Assembly (NCBI GenBank): GCA_020432045.1
Contig: JAGQHB010000109.1
Coordinates: 1-64,000, forward strand
DNA length: 64,000 nucleotides
Source of the DNA: Dehalococcoidia bacterium
Lineage (GTDB): Bacteria; Chloroflexota; Dehalococcoidia; Tepidiformales; Tepidiformaceae
Direction of reading: 5' to 3'
Shown here piece by piece: positions 23,949 to 33,580 of this stretch. Positions within the stretch are counted from its first letter, which is position 1. Every line of letters begins with the position of its first letter. The notes beneath the pieces are model-generated. The model saw nothing but the letters and a program-made list of their open reading frames with translations, was not told where the DNA came from and did no database searches. The translations under genes and the position numbers were made by a program.

Positions 23949-24626
23949 ATGCCGAAGCAGGTCTCCAACGTTGCCACGGATGATTACCTCACGACGATTT
24001 ACCGGCTGCACCACGACGAAGGGCAGCCTGTCATAGCCGTGCGGCTGGCGGACCGGCTTGACGTGACACCACCTTCCGTTGCGGGGATGCTGAAACGCCT
24101 GCTTCGTGACGGGCTGGTCACCGTGGATGCGAGGAAGAACATCCTGCTAACGCCCGAAGGGCTGAGCCGCGCAGAGCAGATGGTGCGGCGTCACAGGCTC
24201 GCTGAGTGCCTCCTGACTGAGGTCCTGAAGGTGGAATGGTGGCGTGCCTATGAAGAGGCCCACCTGCTCGAGCACGGCGTTTCTGACATCACGGAGGAGC
24301 GACTGTTCGAGGCGTTGGGCCGGCCGGAACGGAGCCCGTTCGGCTATCCCATTCCGGGACCGGGCGCACCGAAGCACCTGAGCACGACCACGCTTGCCGA
24401 CTTGAAGGAAGGCGAAATCGTGACGGTTGACCGGGTGTTTGAGGAGGACGAGCGACTCCTTCAGTTCTTCGATACCGAAGGAATCCGGCCAGGAGTTAGC
24501 GTACAGGTTGAGCAGTTGGAGCCCTACCGCGGTACGCTGACCGTCACGATCGCCAGCCGCTCAATCGTGATCGGGACTCAGGTCGCACGCCAAATCTGGG
24601 TCCGGCGAGCGGCACCCGTCCGCTAA
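23949..24626 (+). CDS. DtxR/MntR-family metal-dependent transcription regulator
   Basis: A 225-aa regulator with three parts: an N-terminal winged helix (residues 1-70; LADRLDVTPPSVAGMLKRL is the recognition unit), a helical metal-binding dimerisation domain (71-140; the RRHRLAECLLTEVL and EEAHLLEH segments hold the usual His/Glu/Cys ligands), and a C-terminal FeoA/SH3-like domain (about 150-225). The full three-domain layout matches DtxR/IdeR and SirR-type sensors of Fe or Mn. It may control the Zn/Mn-type ABC importer at 30.8-33.6 kb, which has a palindromic operator candidate, but that is inference. Confidence 0.92.
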   Translation: MPKQVSNVATDDYLTTIYRLHHDEGQPVIAVRLADRLDVTPPSVAGMLKRLLRDGLVTVDARKNILLTPEGLSRAEQMVRRHRLAECLLTEVLKVEWWRAYEEAHLLEHGVSDITEERLFEALGRPERSPFGYPIPGPGAPKHLSTTTLADLKEGEIVTVDRVFEEDERLLQFFDTEGIRPGVSVQVEQLEPYRGTLTVTIASRSIVIGTQVARQIWVRRAAPVR

Positions 24627-24651
24627 CACTCCGATTGCGTCCAGTGTCCCG

Positions 24652-25305
24652 CTACCAATGCAATTGACCTCGCCGCGACTTCCTGAAACGCCTGCGAAGC
24701 GCGGCTCCAGTCCCGAGCAGTGCCAGCAGACCGGCCGAAATCGCGAACGGAAGCAGCCAGGCAGGGCCGCCAGATGGCCGGTCCTGCTGTACCGACGGGA
24801 CGGTCTCAACCGGGGCAGCTTCCGGCGATGGCTGCTCTGGCCCAAGCTCCAGAGCGGAGACGACTGGCACGCCCTTTGAGACGAGGTAGTCCAGCATCGG
24901 CGGCGTAAGACCGCCATCACGCCGCGGCCCAATGCCGGGGACGGCGCCAAGTTCGAACACGGCTTCATACGTACCAACAGCAGGGTAGAAACGGCCGACC
25001 GCCTGTGTTTCATCTGGCCGAAGGGAAGCTGGGTTGCGGCCAGCAAGATCAGGGACGATGAAGAAGATCGCCAGTTCGTAGACGGGGCGGTCTTCAACAC
25101 GCGGGACGCCGGCGAGCGGAAGTATGTCTGGGGATGAGACGAGCAGTTCATTCCCTGCTGCATCGTCAAGCAAGAGGGCCTCGGGCAGGCCGCCCCCATG
25201 GACGAGAATGTAACGCGGCCCGGCCAGCCCGGAGGCAGGCACCGTCGCGGCGAGAGTCAGCACCGCCGCAAGTGCGGCCGTGGCGAGGGAACGAGAAATC
25301 ACCAC
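24652..25305 (-). CDS. Secreted, C-terminally membrane-anchored hypothetical protein
   Basis: About 217 aa from GTG 25305 with a signal peptide (SLATAALAAVLTLAATVPASG), an extracytoplasmic domain of about 140 residues, a Pro/Glu-rich stalk and a C-terminal membrane helix followed by RRRFRKSRR. The extracytoplasmic part (YILVHGGGLPEALLLDD...) is not recognised. The anchor-plus-basic tail resembles a sortase substrate's end, but no LPXTG-like motif precedes it. The frame runs back to 25383. GTG 25305 gives a proper signal peptide and leaves selB undisturbed. It follows selB by about 43 nt on the same strand. Confidence 0.7.
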   Translation of the reverse strand: MVISRSLATAALAAVLTLAATVPASGLAGPRYILVHGGGLPEALLLDDAAGNELLVSSPDILPLAGVPRVEDRPVYELAIFFIVPDLAGRNPASLRPDETQAVGRFYPAVGTYEAVFELGAVPGIGPRRDGGLTPPMLDYLVSKGVPVVSALELGPEQPSPEAAPVETVPSVQQDRPSGGPAWLLPFAISAGLLALLGTGAALRRRFRKSRRGQLHW

Positions 25306-25348
25306 CCTCAGGAGTGTACGTGCTGCACGTTTCGAAGCGAGACTCGAG

Positions 25349-27202
25349 TCAGGGCACTTCGCTGCCGCGAAAGATCCGAGCATCGCCGACCCGGCGCGTT
25401 ATCCGTAGCACGTCGAGATATTCGAGAAAGGCTTGCGCATATTTCCGGCTGGTACCGAAGAGGTCGCGGACCTGCGCAAGGGTGACCGTGCCTTCGTACC
25501 CGACCTCGGCGCGGAGGGCAGCAACCATCCCGGTAAAGACGTTGGCATCAAAGACGACGCCGGCGCCCGTGTCCACGACCTGGCCCGACTCAACGAGGTA
25601 GGCGAGGAGCGAAGCCTCGGGACGGTTCTCGGTCGGAGGGCTGAACCTGCCCGCCCGGAGCCCGGCACAGTAACGTTCGATAGCGGCCGACTGTGCCGGG
25701 GTCACGCGTACTTCGTGGCCGGGAGGGGCAAGGCCCGCCACTCTCTCTTCGAGCAGGCCCTCCACGGCCGCGGCGCGGAGGACCGTTTCGAATGCTGCGG
25801 GCTCGAGCCCGCTGGGGCTGCGGACATGCTCCCGCGGAGCAGCAAAACGAAGCGGGTTGTCCGCGAGATAGGTCTGGACCGCGTCCGTAAGCCGCCCCAC
25901 CGCCGCCTGCAACCACTGGGACGAGTAGATCCGAGTGCCAGCAATGAGCAGTTGGCCGGAGCGTCCCATTGCCGCGATGAGCGCTTCCGCCTCGGCATGT
26001 TCGAGCCCGAGGCTCTGGCTGACGGAACGGGATTCGGCAGGGCCGGAGGCGAGGACATCGAGAAGGCGTTCCTCGGGGGCGCCAACAAGCAGGCGTTCGA
26101 GGGCGAGGAGCACAGGAAGATGATTGCGCCGGTGGCGTCGGGGGTTCACGGCGACGATGATGCCGCCTCCAGCAGTCTCGTTCGGCGTGCGAACGACGCA
26201 GCGGTCGCCACGGGCAACGGCAACCTCTTCAGCGAACACCAGCTGCGCCCAGGCCTCGGCGCCTGCGACAACGCTGTCGCGGTCGAGGAAGCGGATACGC
26301 GCTTCGGTCTCGGAGGTGGCGCTGAGGAACGTGACGCCGGCATCGTGGGCGAGCGGGTGTTCAAGCATGGTGGTAGCGCGGAAACGAACATCGACGGCTC
26401 GGACAGGAGCGACAACTCCGGGCCCGGCGAGGACCATTCCACGCGTCACATCGTCGGTGTGGACGCCTGAGATGTTGACGGCCGCGCGCGTACCCGGTTC
26501 CAGGCGCTGTACCTTCGTCCTATGCCGCTGGAGTCCGCGGATGCGGGCGCGGAGACCGCCGGGCTGTAGTTCGACCTCCTGGCCAACGCTGAGGGCACCG
26601 TCGACAAGGGTGCCGGTGACAACCGTGCCGAACCCTTGCACTGTGAACGCACGGTCGATTGGGAGGCGCGGCCGCCCGAGGTCCCGTTTTGAGGGGCGGG
26701 CTTCGAGCGCTTTGTCGATGGCTGCGAGGAGGGCAGGAAGGCCGGTGCCCGTCGCGGCAGACACCCGAATAACGGGGGAACTCGCAAGCATCGTTCCGGC
26801 GAGCGTCTCTTCGAGTTCCGCCTCGACGAGGTCCGCGTATTCATCTTCAACGAGATCGCACTTCGTCAGCACGACGAGGCCGGCCGGGACATCGAGGAGG
26901 TCGAGAATGGCAAGGTGTTCCCGTGTTTGAGGCATCGGGCCTTCGTCTGCAGCAACGACGAGGAGCGCGAGGTCGACGCCTCCTGCTCCGGCGAGCATGT
27001 TCTTGATGAATCGTTCGTGGCCGGGGACATCAACAATCGAGACTTCCCGGCCTGATGGAAGCGTGAGCCACGCGAACCCAAGATCGATCGTAAGCCCGCG
27101 CTCTTTTTCTTCACGAAGGCGGTCGGGGTCAATGCCGGTGAGCGCCCGCACGAGCGTGCTCTTCCCGTGGTCAACGTGTCCGGCGGTGCCGAGGACGTAC
27201 AT
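25349..27202 (-). CDS. selB: Selenocysteine-specific elongation factor SelB
   Basis: A 617-aa GTPase that delivers selenocysteyl-tRNA to UGA codons marked by a SECIS hairpin. The EF-Tu-like N-terminal part has [12 protein letters not shown] (G1), [10 protein letters not shown] (effector region), DVPGHERF (G3) and TKCD (G4), then domains 2-3. The C-terminal third (about 380-617) is the chain of winged helices that binds the mRNA hairpin. It implies the organism makes selenoproteins, but selA, selD and tRNA-Sec are not in the window. It follows hemW by 39 nt. Confidence 0.94.
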   Translation of the reverse strand: MYVLGTAGHVDHGKSTLVRALTGIDPDRLREEKERGLTIDLGFAWLTLPSGREVSIVDVPGHERFIKNMLAGAGGVDLALLVVAADEGPMPQTREHLAILDLLDVPAGLVVLTKCDLVEDEYADLVEAELEETLAGTMLASSPVIRVSAATGTGLPALLAAIDKALEARPSKRDLGRPRLPIDRAFTVQGFGTVVTGTLVDGALSVGQEVELQPGGLRARIRGLQRHRTKVQRLEPGTRAAVNISGVHTDDVTRGMVLAGPGVVAPVRAVDVRFRATTMLEHPLAHDAGVTFLSATSETEARIRFLDRDSVVAGAEAWAQLVFAEEVAVARGDRCVVRTPNETAGGGIIVAVNPRRHRRNHLPVLLALERLLVGAPEERLLDVLASGPAESRSVSQSLGLEHAEAEALIAAMGRSGQLLIAGTRIYSSQWLQAAVGRLTDAVQTYLADNPLRFAAPREHVRSPSGLEPAAFETVLRAAAVEGLLEERVAGLAPPGHEVRVTPAQSAAIERYCAGLRAGRFSPPTENRPEASLLAYLVESGQVVDTGAGVVFDANVFTGMVAALRAEVGYEGTVTLAQVRDLFGTSRKYAQAFLEYLDVLRITRRVGDARIFRGSEVP

Positions 27203-27241
27203 CAGGCGGAGCGTTTCTGCGAGGCAACTTGCATAGGGTGT

Positions 27242-28426
27242 CTATTCTAGCGGCCGGCGGGCGCTGTCCTGTGACTGCAGGTGAGCGAGGACACGTGCGC
27301 AGACTTCGGAGTGAAGCAGTCTGCCGCGTGGCGTCAGACGAAGTTGGTGACCGTCGCGGGCGAGCAGGCCGTACCCCACGCACTGATCCAGCGCGGCGCC
27401 AATGACGGTGTCGATTGTGCTGCGAAACTCTACCTCGAAGGAGCGGATGTCGACACCTTCGACGAGGCGAAGACGTGTTTCGAACCAGTCCGAAATGGCA
27501 GTGGCACGCGCGGGTACGTAGGAGTTCGCGACGAACGGCCTCGCTGTTCCTTCGCCGCTACCCGCCGCGGCGATGTAGGTACGGGGATGGGCAATGTTTT
27601 CGAACCGCTCGCCGCCGATGAAGCCGTGAGCACCGGCCCCGATCCCGGCGTAGTCGCCGCCGTCCCAGTACGTTCGATTATGTCTGCTCTCGTGCCCGGG
27701 AAGTGCCCAGTTAGATATCTCGTAGTGCCGATACCCTGCTGCATTCAGGAATTCCTCCGTCGCTTCGTACATCGTCGCAGCGGAATCGGGATCTGGATCG
27801 GGAATGCGCCCACGTTGGACGGCCAGGCCGAGGGGTGTGCCTTCTTCCACGGTGAGCGCGTAACAGGAGAGGTGTTCGGGCCGAAGCGCGACAGCGCTGC
27901 GGAGCGATCGGAGCCATGCGTCGAGAGATTGGCCCGGGAGGCCGTAGATGAGGTCGAGTCCCACACTGCCGAATCCGGCCGCCCTGGCGTTCGCGACGGA
28001 CGCAGTGATGGCCCCTGGCGAATGGACTCGATCGAGGAACCGCAACTCGAGGGGATCGAAAGACTGAGCGCCGAATGAGACGCGATTGAAACCGCCGGCG
28101 GCGAGTTGCCGGAGTCCGGCCTCGCCGGTCGTTCCGGGATTCGCCTCCAGGCTGATCTCCGCTTCCGATGTCACAGCGGCGAGCCGCCGGGCTGCCTGGA
28201 CAGTGCGAACGAGATCGTGTGCGGGAAATTCGCCGGGGGTGCCCCCGCCGAAACTGATTGAATGGACATCCGCGGCGCCAAGCACATCGCTCCAGCTTTC
28301 AAGGTCCGCGATAAGCGCCGATGCGTACGGCAGCTTGAGACTTTCGAGGTTGGCGTAGGTGTTGAAGTCGCAATAGCCACACTTCAGCACGCAGAAGGGG
28401 ATGTGGATGTAGACGCCGAGGCTCAC
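27242..28426 (-). CDS. hemW: Radical SAM heme chaperone HemW
   Basis: A 394-aa radical SAM protein of the coproporphyrinogen III oxidase-like family. It has the cluster motif CVLKCGYC near the N-terminus, the SAM-binding GGGTPGEF, and the family C-terminal winged-helix part (RLTPRGRLLHSEV). Family members of this size with this N-terminus are heme chaperones rather than true oxidases. The GTG start overlaps the stop of the upstream glycerophosphodiesterase (GTGA), so the two are translationally coupled. Confidence 0.93.
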   Translation of the reverse strand: MSLGVYIHIPFCVLKCGYCDFNTYANLESLKLPYASALIADLESWSDVLGAADVHSISFGGGTPGEFPAHDLVRTVQAARRLAAVTSEAEISLEANPGTTGEAGLRQLAAGGFNRVSFGAQSFDPLELRFLDRVHSPGAITASVANARAAGFGSVGLDLIYGLPGQSLDAWLRSLRSAVALRPEHLSCYALTVEEGTPLGLAVQRGRIPDPDPDSAATMYEATEEFLNAAGYRHYEISNWALPGHESRHNRTYWDGGDYAGIGAGAHGFIGGERFENIAHPRTYIAAAGSGEGTARPFVANSYVPARATAISDWFETRLRLVEGVDIRSFEVEFRSTIDTVIGAALDQCVGYGLLARDGHQLRLTPRGRLLHSEVCARVLAHLQSQDSARRPLE

Positions 28427-29121
28427 CTGGAGGGCAGTCCGAGCTCCGCACGAAGTACGGCAATGGCGTGCGTAGTAATTGCATCGACGCCCATCGCGAC
28501 AAGTTCCAGCGCGCGGGACGGCTCATCTACCGTCCACGCGACGACTGCGACGCCTTCTTCGTGGCAGCGTTCGACGACCGCCTGGTCAAGCAGCTCGTGG
28601 CGGCAGGAGATACCGACCGGAATCGGGTCGCGACGCATCACGGAGAGGAAGAGGTCAAGCTTGGCGAGCACGTCGATCGAATAGAACGGGGCGATTTGGT
28701 GCAGGCGACGGCCAACCTCGCGAAGGACGGGCCAGTGCTGGGCAGAGGCTGCCACGGGCAGCGGGAGTGCGCTCCCTCCGAGCTGGTCACGAAGCAGATC
28801 GACTACCGCATCGCCACCACCTTTGAGGTCGAGAAAGATCCCGGAACGCCCCTTGCAGATGTCGATCAGTTCGGGGAGCGTCATCGCGTCGCGGCGCGGA
28901 CGTGACAGGTACCACTGTTCGTAGAGGACCGGAGCGCGCAGTGGAAGGCGGCGCTCATGCCGGGCTTCGAACTGGCGGCGATGGACCCAGAGATCGACCT
29001 CGATCAAATCGGCACCGAGGCCCACAGCAGTGAGGGCTGCCTCTCGCGTGTTACCAGCACCATGCGCGATCAGCATGGGCCGCTGCTGTCCGGGCTCCGG
29101 GACGCCTGCCGGGGCACCCAT
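28423..29121 (-). CDS. Glycerophosphodiester phosphodiesterase family protein
   Basis: A 232-aa TIM-barrel GDPD-family protein that would release glycerol-3-phosphate from lipid head-group diesters. It has IAHGAGNTREAAL, where the usual H-R-G is H-G-A, and LIEVDLWVHRRQFEARHE holding the metal-binding Glu, Asp and His. IFLDLKGGG and WTVDEP are later family blocks. The changed H-R-G leaves some doubt on activity. It starts 3 nt from the end of the Crp-type gene and is in the same minus-strand run. Confidence 0.85.
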   Translation of the reverse strand: MGAPAGVPEPGQQRPMLIAHGAGNTREAALTAVGLGADLIEVDLWVHRRQFEARHERRLPLRAPVLYEQWYLSRPRRDAMTLPELIDICKGRSGIFLDLKGGGDAVVDLLRDQLGGSALPLPVAASAQHWPVLREVGRRLHQIAPFYSIDVLAKLDLFLSVMRRDPIPVGISCRHELLDQAVVERCHEEGVAVVAWTVDEPSRALELVAMGVDAITTHAIAVLRAELGLPSR

Positions 29122-29123
29122 AT

Positions 29124-29882
29124 TCAGCCCGCCGCTGGTGCAGACGCCGTGACCGGATGACGCGGAGAGACTGCAACCTCGCCACTGGCGATGCCAGCGA
29201 GCAGGCCGGGATCGGCAATGCGGTAGCCGCCTTGCTGACTGGCAAGCGCCCCGAGCGTGACGAAGCGGCTGAGAAGAGCCGTAACGGTCTCGCGGCTTGT
29301 GCCGATGGATTGTGCAAGCTCGGCGTGGGTGAGGCCGAGCGCAACGGTGCCATCTTCTTCGCGTGCGATCAGGAAATCAGCGAGGCGGGCAGACACGGGC
29401 TTGGAGACGAGACTCATCATCGTGCGCTGCATGCCCGCGAGGCGGCGGGCCATCAGCTCGACCATGGCGAAGCCAAGCCGAGGTGACTGCTGGACGAAGT
29501 AGGTAAAGTCTTCCCACGAGATAGTGACGGCCACGGTGTCGTCAATGGCCTGGGCGCAGGCGGTGCGCTCGCCGTTTTCGACGATCGCCCAGTCGCCAAC
29601 GATGCCTCCTCGGGAAACAACATCGAGGATGACCTCTTTGCCGTTCTCAGCGACCTGGTAGACCTTCACACGTCCCTTCAGGATGAGGTAAACGCGCTCG
29701 GGTGGCTCACCGGTTGAAAAGAGCTGAAACCGGGAGCGGAACGAGCGTTCGGAGAGGAGCGGGATCAGCCGTTCGAGCTCCTCGTCCGTGAGGACGTTGA
29801 GTATGCGGCTCCACTGACGGAGGTACCATGCGATCGAACGCTTGAACGCCGTCTTGCCACGCTGACTAACGTTCGCGGTCAT
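29124..29882 (-). CDS. Crp/Fnr-family transcription regulator
   Basis: A 252-aa regulator with a cyclic-nucleotide-type beta-roll (about 30-150; GRVKVYQVAENGKEVILDVVSRGGIVGDWAI) and a C-terminal HTH (about 170-230; LTHAELAQSIGTSRETVTALLSRF). No Cys cluster for an Fe-S centre is present, so it is not an Fnr-type oxygen sensor. The family Arg/Ser that contacts cAMP phosphate is not clear, so the ligand is unknown. Its ATG overlaps the stop of the SirB1-like gene upstream (ATGA). Confidence 0.92.
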   Translation of the reverse strand: MTANVSQRGKTAFKRSIAWYLRQWSRILNVLTDEELERLIPLLSERSFRSRFQLFSTGEPPERVYLILKGRVKVYQVAENGKEVILDVVSRGGIVGDWAIVENGERTACAQAIDDTVAVTISWEDFTYFVQQSPRLGFAMVELMARRLAGMQRTMMSLVSKPVSARLADFLIAREEDGTVALGLTHAELAQSIGTSRETVTALLSRFVTLGALASQQGGYRIADPGLLAGIASGEVAVSPRHPVTASAPAAG

Positions 29883-30718
29883 TCGATGGCCTCGCTTTCA
29901 CCGCCGCGCAGACGAAGGTGTTCCAGCAGCCGCCGCGCGGGCGCGCTCACGCTTTCGGGTGACACCGCACCGACGTACCGCTGGAGGTCGTCGAGTGCAC
30001 GCCCGGGTTCGCCGAGCCTGTAGTAAAGCATACCGCGTTCCCCGACGAGCGTTGCATTCCATGGCTCCAGCCGGAGCGAGAGTTCGACCACATCGAGGCG
30101 GCGGCCAACGTCCTGCTTTTCGCGGAACATCAGGTGGAGGTTTCGCAGCATGCGCTGGAGCCACTGGCGACGCGTGACCGCGGCGAGAAAGGACTCCGGT
30201 TTGGCGCCGCCAAGCGGCTGATGGCGCAGCTGCGCCAGGAGTTCTTCGCGGTCGAGACGGATGCCCTGGTGGAACGGGTCGACATACACGGGCGATTCCG
30301 GGTCGCCACAACGGACAATGAAATGGCCGGGGAAGCCGACACCATCGCAACGCAACCCGATGCGCTGGGCAATCTCCATGTAGACGAGCGAGAGGGTGAT
30401 GGGGATCCCGGTCCGCCGTTCGACGACGCGATCGAAATAGCTGTTTTCGGGATCGTAGTAGGCACCGGGGTTGCCGCGGAAGCCTCGAACAACGAAGAGT
30501 TCGTGGTCAATCGCCTGTGCGAGGGACTGCGTGTCGGTGGAATCGCCCGCGCGTTCGTGCGCAGCCTCAGCGATGACGTCGAGTTTGCGCGCGATATCGT
30601 GCTGGTCGATGGGCTCACCACGGAGACGGGCGATAACCATTACCGCACCGAACAGGTCGACATCGGTGTCGCGCCCGGCGATGGCTTCCTCAAAATCGCG
30701 GTAATCGCGTTCGTGCAC
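29879..30718 (-). CDS. SirB1 family protein (transglutaminase-like plus TPR-like)
   Basis: A 279-aa protein of the SirB1/YchA family. The N-terminal half has the core RTGIPITLSLVYMEIAQRIGL and GFPGHFIVR, typical of this transglutaminase-like fold. The C-terminal 90 residues look like tetratricopeptide helices. The exact function is not known for the family. The start is GTG 30718, with TATACT 6 nt upstream and no ribosome site. Confidence 0.88.
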   Translation of the reverse strand: MHERDYRDFEEAIAGRDTDVDLFGAVMVIARLRGEPIDQHDIARKLDVIAEAAHERAGDSTDTQSLAQAIDHELFVVRGFRGNPGAYYDPENSYFDRVVERRTGIPITLSLVYMEIAQRIGLRCDGVGFPGHFIVRCGDPESPVYVDPFHQGIRLDREELLAQLRHQPLGGAKPESFLAAVTRRQWLQRMLRNLHLMFREKQDVGRRLDVVELSLRLEPWNATLVGERGMLYYRLGEPGRALDDLQRYVGAVSPESVSAPARRLLEHLRLRGGESEAIE

Positions 30719-30724
30719 AGAGCC

Positions 30725-30730
30725 AGTATA
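30725..30730 (-). promoter_or_regulatory. Putative -10 box TATACT for a leaderless start
   Basis: On the minus strand TATACT ends 6 nt before GTG 30718 and no ribosome site is present. It probably drives the SirB1-Crp-GDPD-hemW-selB run. Confidence 0.55.
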
Positions 30731-30760
30731 GGGAAGCAGCGGTCACGTTCGAAAAAGGCG

Positions 30761-31645
30761 TCAGTCGAGCATCGCTTCACGTTCAGCTGAACCGATGCTG
30801 CGATTGCCGATCGACAGCCGTCCGGTGCGTGTCCATTCGCGGATGAGCACAACGGCCAGCACCGCTGCAAAGGCAGCAGCGGAGAGCAGCACGATGCTCG
30901 CGCCCGAGGCGATGTCGAACTCATAGCTCATGAACAGGCCGAAGAATCCGAGCAGCGCTCCCAATCCTGTAGAAACGAACAGCATGTACGCGAACCGGTC
31001 AGTCACGAGGCGGGCTATGACGGGCGGGATGACAAGAGAGGCGGCGATGAGCGTCACGCCCATAATCCGTATCGAAGCAATGATCGTGGCCGCAAGGACG
31101 AGGGCGAACAGAGAATCGAGCCAACCGGCACGGACGCCGTAGACCGGCGCAACGTCCGGGTCGAATGTCAGGAAGAGGAGCTGCTTGTAGGAGAAGAAGA
31201 CCACGATGATCGTGAAGGTGAAGACAGCGGCGATCACCAGCAGGTCCGTTTCCGTTACGGCGAGAAGATTACCGAACAGCGCCGCGTCGAAGTTCTGCGT
31301 AATACTGCGAGCACGGCTAATGATTGCTACGCCCACGGCAAAGCTGGCTGTCGTTACGATCCCGATGGCGGCGTCCGCCGCAATCTGCTGGCGCCGGGTG
31401 GTCTGGTTAATCAGCAGAGCGGAGATGAAGCCCCAGATTCCGGCTGCCACGTAGAAGTTAATGCCGGCGACATAGCCAACAACGGCGCCACCGAACACCG
31501 CGTGCGACATGCCATGGCCGATATAGCTCATCCGCCGAAGCACGACGAACACGCCGACAAGGCCCGTAAGACCGCCAACCAGGGTGGCTGCGAGGAGGGC
31601 CCGTCGAAAGAATTCGAACGCGAGGGGTTCGGTGAAGAAGCTCAT
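30761..31645 (-). CDS. Zn/Mn-type ABC transporter permease
   Basis: A 294-aa membrane protein with about eight helices of the ABC-3 (ZnuB/MntB/TroC) family. The family loop YIGHGMSHAVFGGAVVGY and the central ATIIASIRIMGVTLIAASLVIPP are clear. It forms the channel of the importer with the ATPase and binding lipoprotein upstream. Its ATG overlaps the ATPase stop by 4 nt. Confidence 0.93.
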   Translation of the reverse strand: MSFFTEPLAFEFFRRALLAATLVGGLTGLVGVFVVLRRMSYIGHGMSHAVFGGAVVGYVAGINFYVAAGIWGFISALLINQTTRRQQIAADAAIGIVTTASFAVGVAIISRARSITQNFDAALFGNLLAVTETDLLVIAAVFTFTIIVVFFSYKQLLFLTFDPDVAPVYGVRAGWLDSLFALVLAATIIASIRIMGVTLIAASLVIPPVIARLVTDRFAYMLFVSTGLGALLGFFGLFMSYEFDIASGASIVLLSAAAFAAVLAVVLIREWTRTGRLSIGNRSIGSAEREAMLD

Positions 31646-32469
31646 CGGACAGCAGCGTCCTCGCTAACGTGGCGGTGCTCAAGGACGCGGCCCTCGAGAT
31701 CGAATATGTGTGGCGTGTCGGCGACAAGCGTGAGGCCGTTTTGATGGACGACGACCATGTCGCCGCCATAGGTCCGCTTGAGCGTCTCAGGAGTGAACAC
31801 ATCGCGCGGGGGGCCATCCGCGATGACGCCGTGGTTGATGCAGAGGACACGCGGAAGGTGGGCTGCGACGGCATTGATCTCGTGCGTGGACAGGAGAACG
31901 GTGACGCCGTCCCGGTTGAGGTCCACGAGGAGATGGAGGACATCGTCGCGCGTTTTGATGTCCACTCCGCTGGTTGGTTCGTCGAGCAGCAAGAGCCTCG
32001 GGCTGCGGATGAGCGCCCTGGCGAGAAAAACGCGCTGTTGCTGACCGCCGGAAAGGTTCCGGATATGCGTGTGGCGGAAGGCGGCGATGCCCAGGCGTTC
32101 GAGCAGTTCCATCATCTGGCGCCGGTCGGCTTTTCGTGGCCATGGCCAGATGCCGGAATCCATCGCTCTGCCCATGAGGACAACTTCTTCGACCGTGACC
32201 GGGAAGTTCCAGTCGATGGTTTCGAGCTGAGGGACGTATCCGACCGACGGCCGGCTGCCACGGCCGACGACTTTGCCGTCGACATGGGCAGATCCGCCCA
32301 TGATGCGGACCGCACCAAGAAGCGTTCGCAGGAGTGTGGTTTTACCGGAGCCGGAAGGCCCGACGATACCAACGAACTCACCCGGCTGCACTCGGAAGTC
32401 GACGCCGCTGATCACCGGAGTAGCACCATATCCGGCGGCGAGTCCACGGAGTTCAATGATGTCGTCCAT
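31642..32469 (-). CDS. Zn/Mn-type ABC transporter ATP-binding protein
   Basis: A 275-aa ABC ATPase. It has Walker A GPSGSGKTT, a Q-loop in YVPQLETIDWNFPV typical of the Mn/Zn subfamily, the signature LSGGQQQR, Walker B LLLLDEP and the switch His in LLSTHEINAV. It powers the importer. It lies 37 nt after the binding-protein gene and overlaps the permease gene. Confidence 0.94.
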   Translation of the reverse strand: MDDIIELRGLAAGYGATPVISGVDFRVQPGEFVGIVGPSGSGKTTLLRTLLGAVRIMGGSAHVDGKVVGRGSRPSVGYVPQLETIDWNFPVTVEEVVLMGRAMDSGIWPWPRKADRRQMMELLERLGIAAFRHTHIRNLSGGQQQRVFLARALIRSPRLLLLDEPTSGVDIKTRDDVLHLLVDLNRDGVTVLLSTHEINAVAAHLPRVLCINHGVIADGPPRDVFTPETLKRTYGGDMVVVHQNGLTLVADTPHIFDLEGRVLEHRHVSEDAAVR

Positions 32470-32506
32470 GCGCTACGAGCCTAGCGGCTTCCACCGCGAG
32501 GCGCTG

Positions 32507-33559
32507 CTATTTTCCGAAGGTGTTGCCAACGGGCACGGTTGCAACAGTATCGGCATTCCCACCAAGGCGGGTGAGCATGATGCGCATGTTTTCGACCAGC
32601 ATGCCAACGTAGGTGTGGTTCCCGGCATCAACTTCGCCGGGCGGCTCGTCGTCACTGAGTTTCTCCTCGAACGCCGCCCCGCTTTCCTTTGCGATCGTCT
32701 CCAATACGCCTGAAGGGAAGACCTCGCTGCCGAAGACGACGGGAACCTTCTCGTCGCGAACCTGTTGGATGAGGTCGGCAACCTCCTTGGCGCTCGGCTC
32801 TTTGAAGTCAGAAGGCTGGGCGGCGCCAATCACGGTGTAGCCGTAGAGCCGGGCCCAGTAGGCCCAACTGTCGTGATAGGTGAGCAGCTTCCGGCTTTCT
32901 GGCGGCACCGTCTGGCTGTCCTTTTCGATGGCGGCATTGAGCTGGTCGATCACCGCTTTGAAGGCATCATAGTTGGCGGCGTAGTAGCTGGCGTTGGGCG
33001 CATCGTTCTCGCTGAGCCAGTCGCGGATGAGTTCGGCGTATCGCAGCGCGTAGAGCGGATTCATCCAGAGGTGTGGGTTTGGCTTGCCTTCGGCCCGCGG
33101 AAAACTGAAGTCATAGAGGAAACCGGTGGCCGGGTCATCACCGGACAGGGTGTTGTCCGCGAGCTTGTAGATCTTCGAAGGGTCTTTGAGGTTGGTGCGG
33201 GCGATGGCCTCGGTGGACCCCTCAAGGCTTGCACCGTTCATGATGAAGATATCGGCACGGCCGAGGATAACGGCGTCGGATGGCTTTGGCTCATACGTGT
33301 GGGAGTCGATGCCCGGCGGGATGAGGCCGTGGAGATAGATCCGGTCGCCGCCGATCTGCAACAAGATGCTGGTAATCGGCGCGACGGTGGTTGCAACGCG
33401 CAACCGATCGTCGGATTTCAGGTCGTTGCGAGTACCAGCGAGGCCTGAGCCAACCGGCCCAGATTCAACGTCGCTGGTTGAATCGCCGCCACAGGCGCCC
33501 AGGACGAGCGCTACCGCCACCACCGCGATGGCCGTGAGGCTCGCATATCGGACACGCAT
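32507..33559 (-). CDS. Zn/Mn-type ABC transporter substrate-binding lipoprotein
   Basis: A 350-aa cluster A-I binding protein. The N-terminal lipoprotein signal ends LVLGACGG with the lipid-bearing Cys23. Likely metal ligands are the His residues of DSHTYEPKPSD, NPHLWMNP and TYHDSWAYW plus a downstream acidic residue. Three His ligands lean towards zinc over manganese, and no His-rich loop is present. ATG 33559 is chosen over the longer frame because GGAGTG precedes it and the lipobox spacing is right. It is first in the operon, next to the palindrome at 33604-33627. Confidence 0.93.
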   Translation of the reverse strand: MRVRYASLTAIAVVAVALVLGACGGDSTSDVESGPVGSGLAGTRNDLKSDDRLRVATTVAPITSILLQIGGDRIYLHGLIPPGIDSHTYEPKPSDAVILGRADIFIMNGASLEGSTEAIARTNLKDPSKIYKLADNTLSGDDPATGFLYDFSFPRAEGKPNPHLWMNPLYALRYAELIRDWLSENDAPNASYYAANYDAFKAVIDQLNAAIEKDSQTVPPESRKLLTYHDSWAYWARLYGYTVIGAAQPSDFKEPSAKEVADLIQQVRDEKVPVVFGSEVFPSGVLETIAKESGAAFEEKLSDDEPPGEVDAGNHTYVGMLVENMRIMLTRLGGNADTVATVPVGNTFGK

Positions 33560-33580
33560 GAAGACACTCCGATGAAGGTG

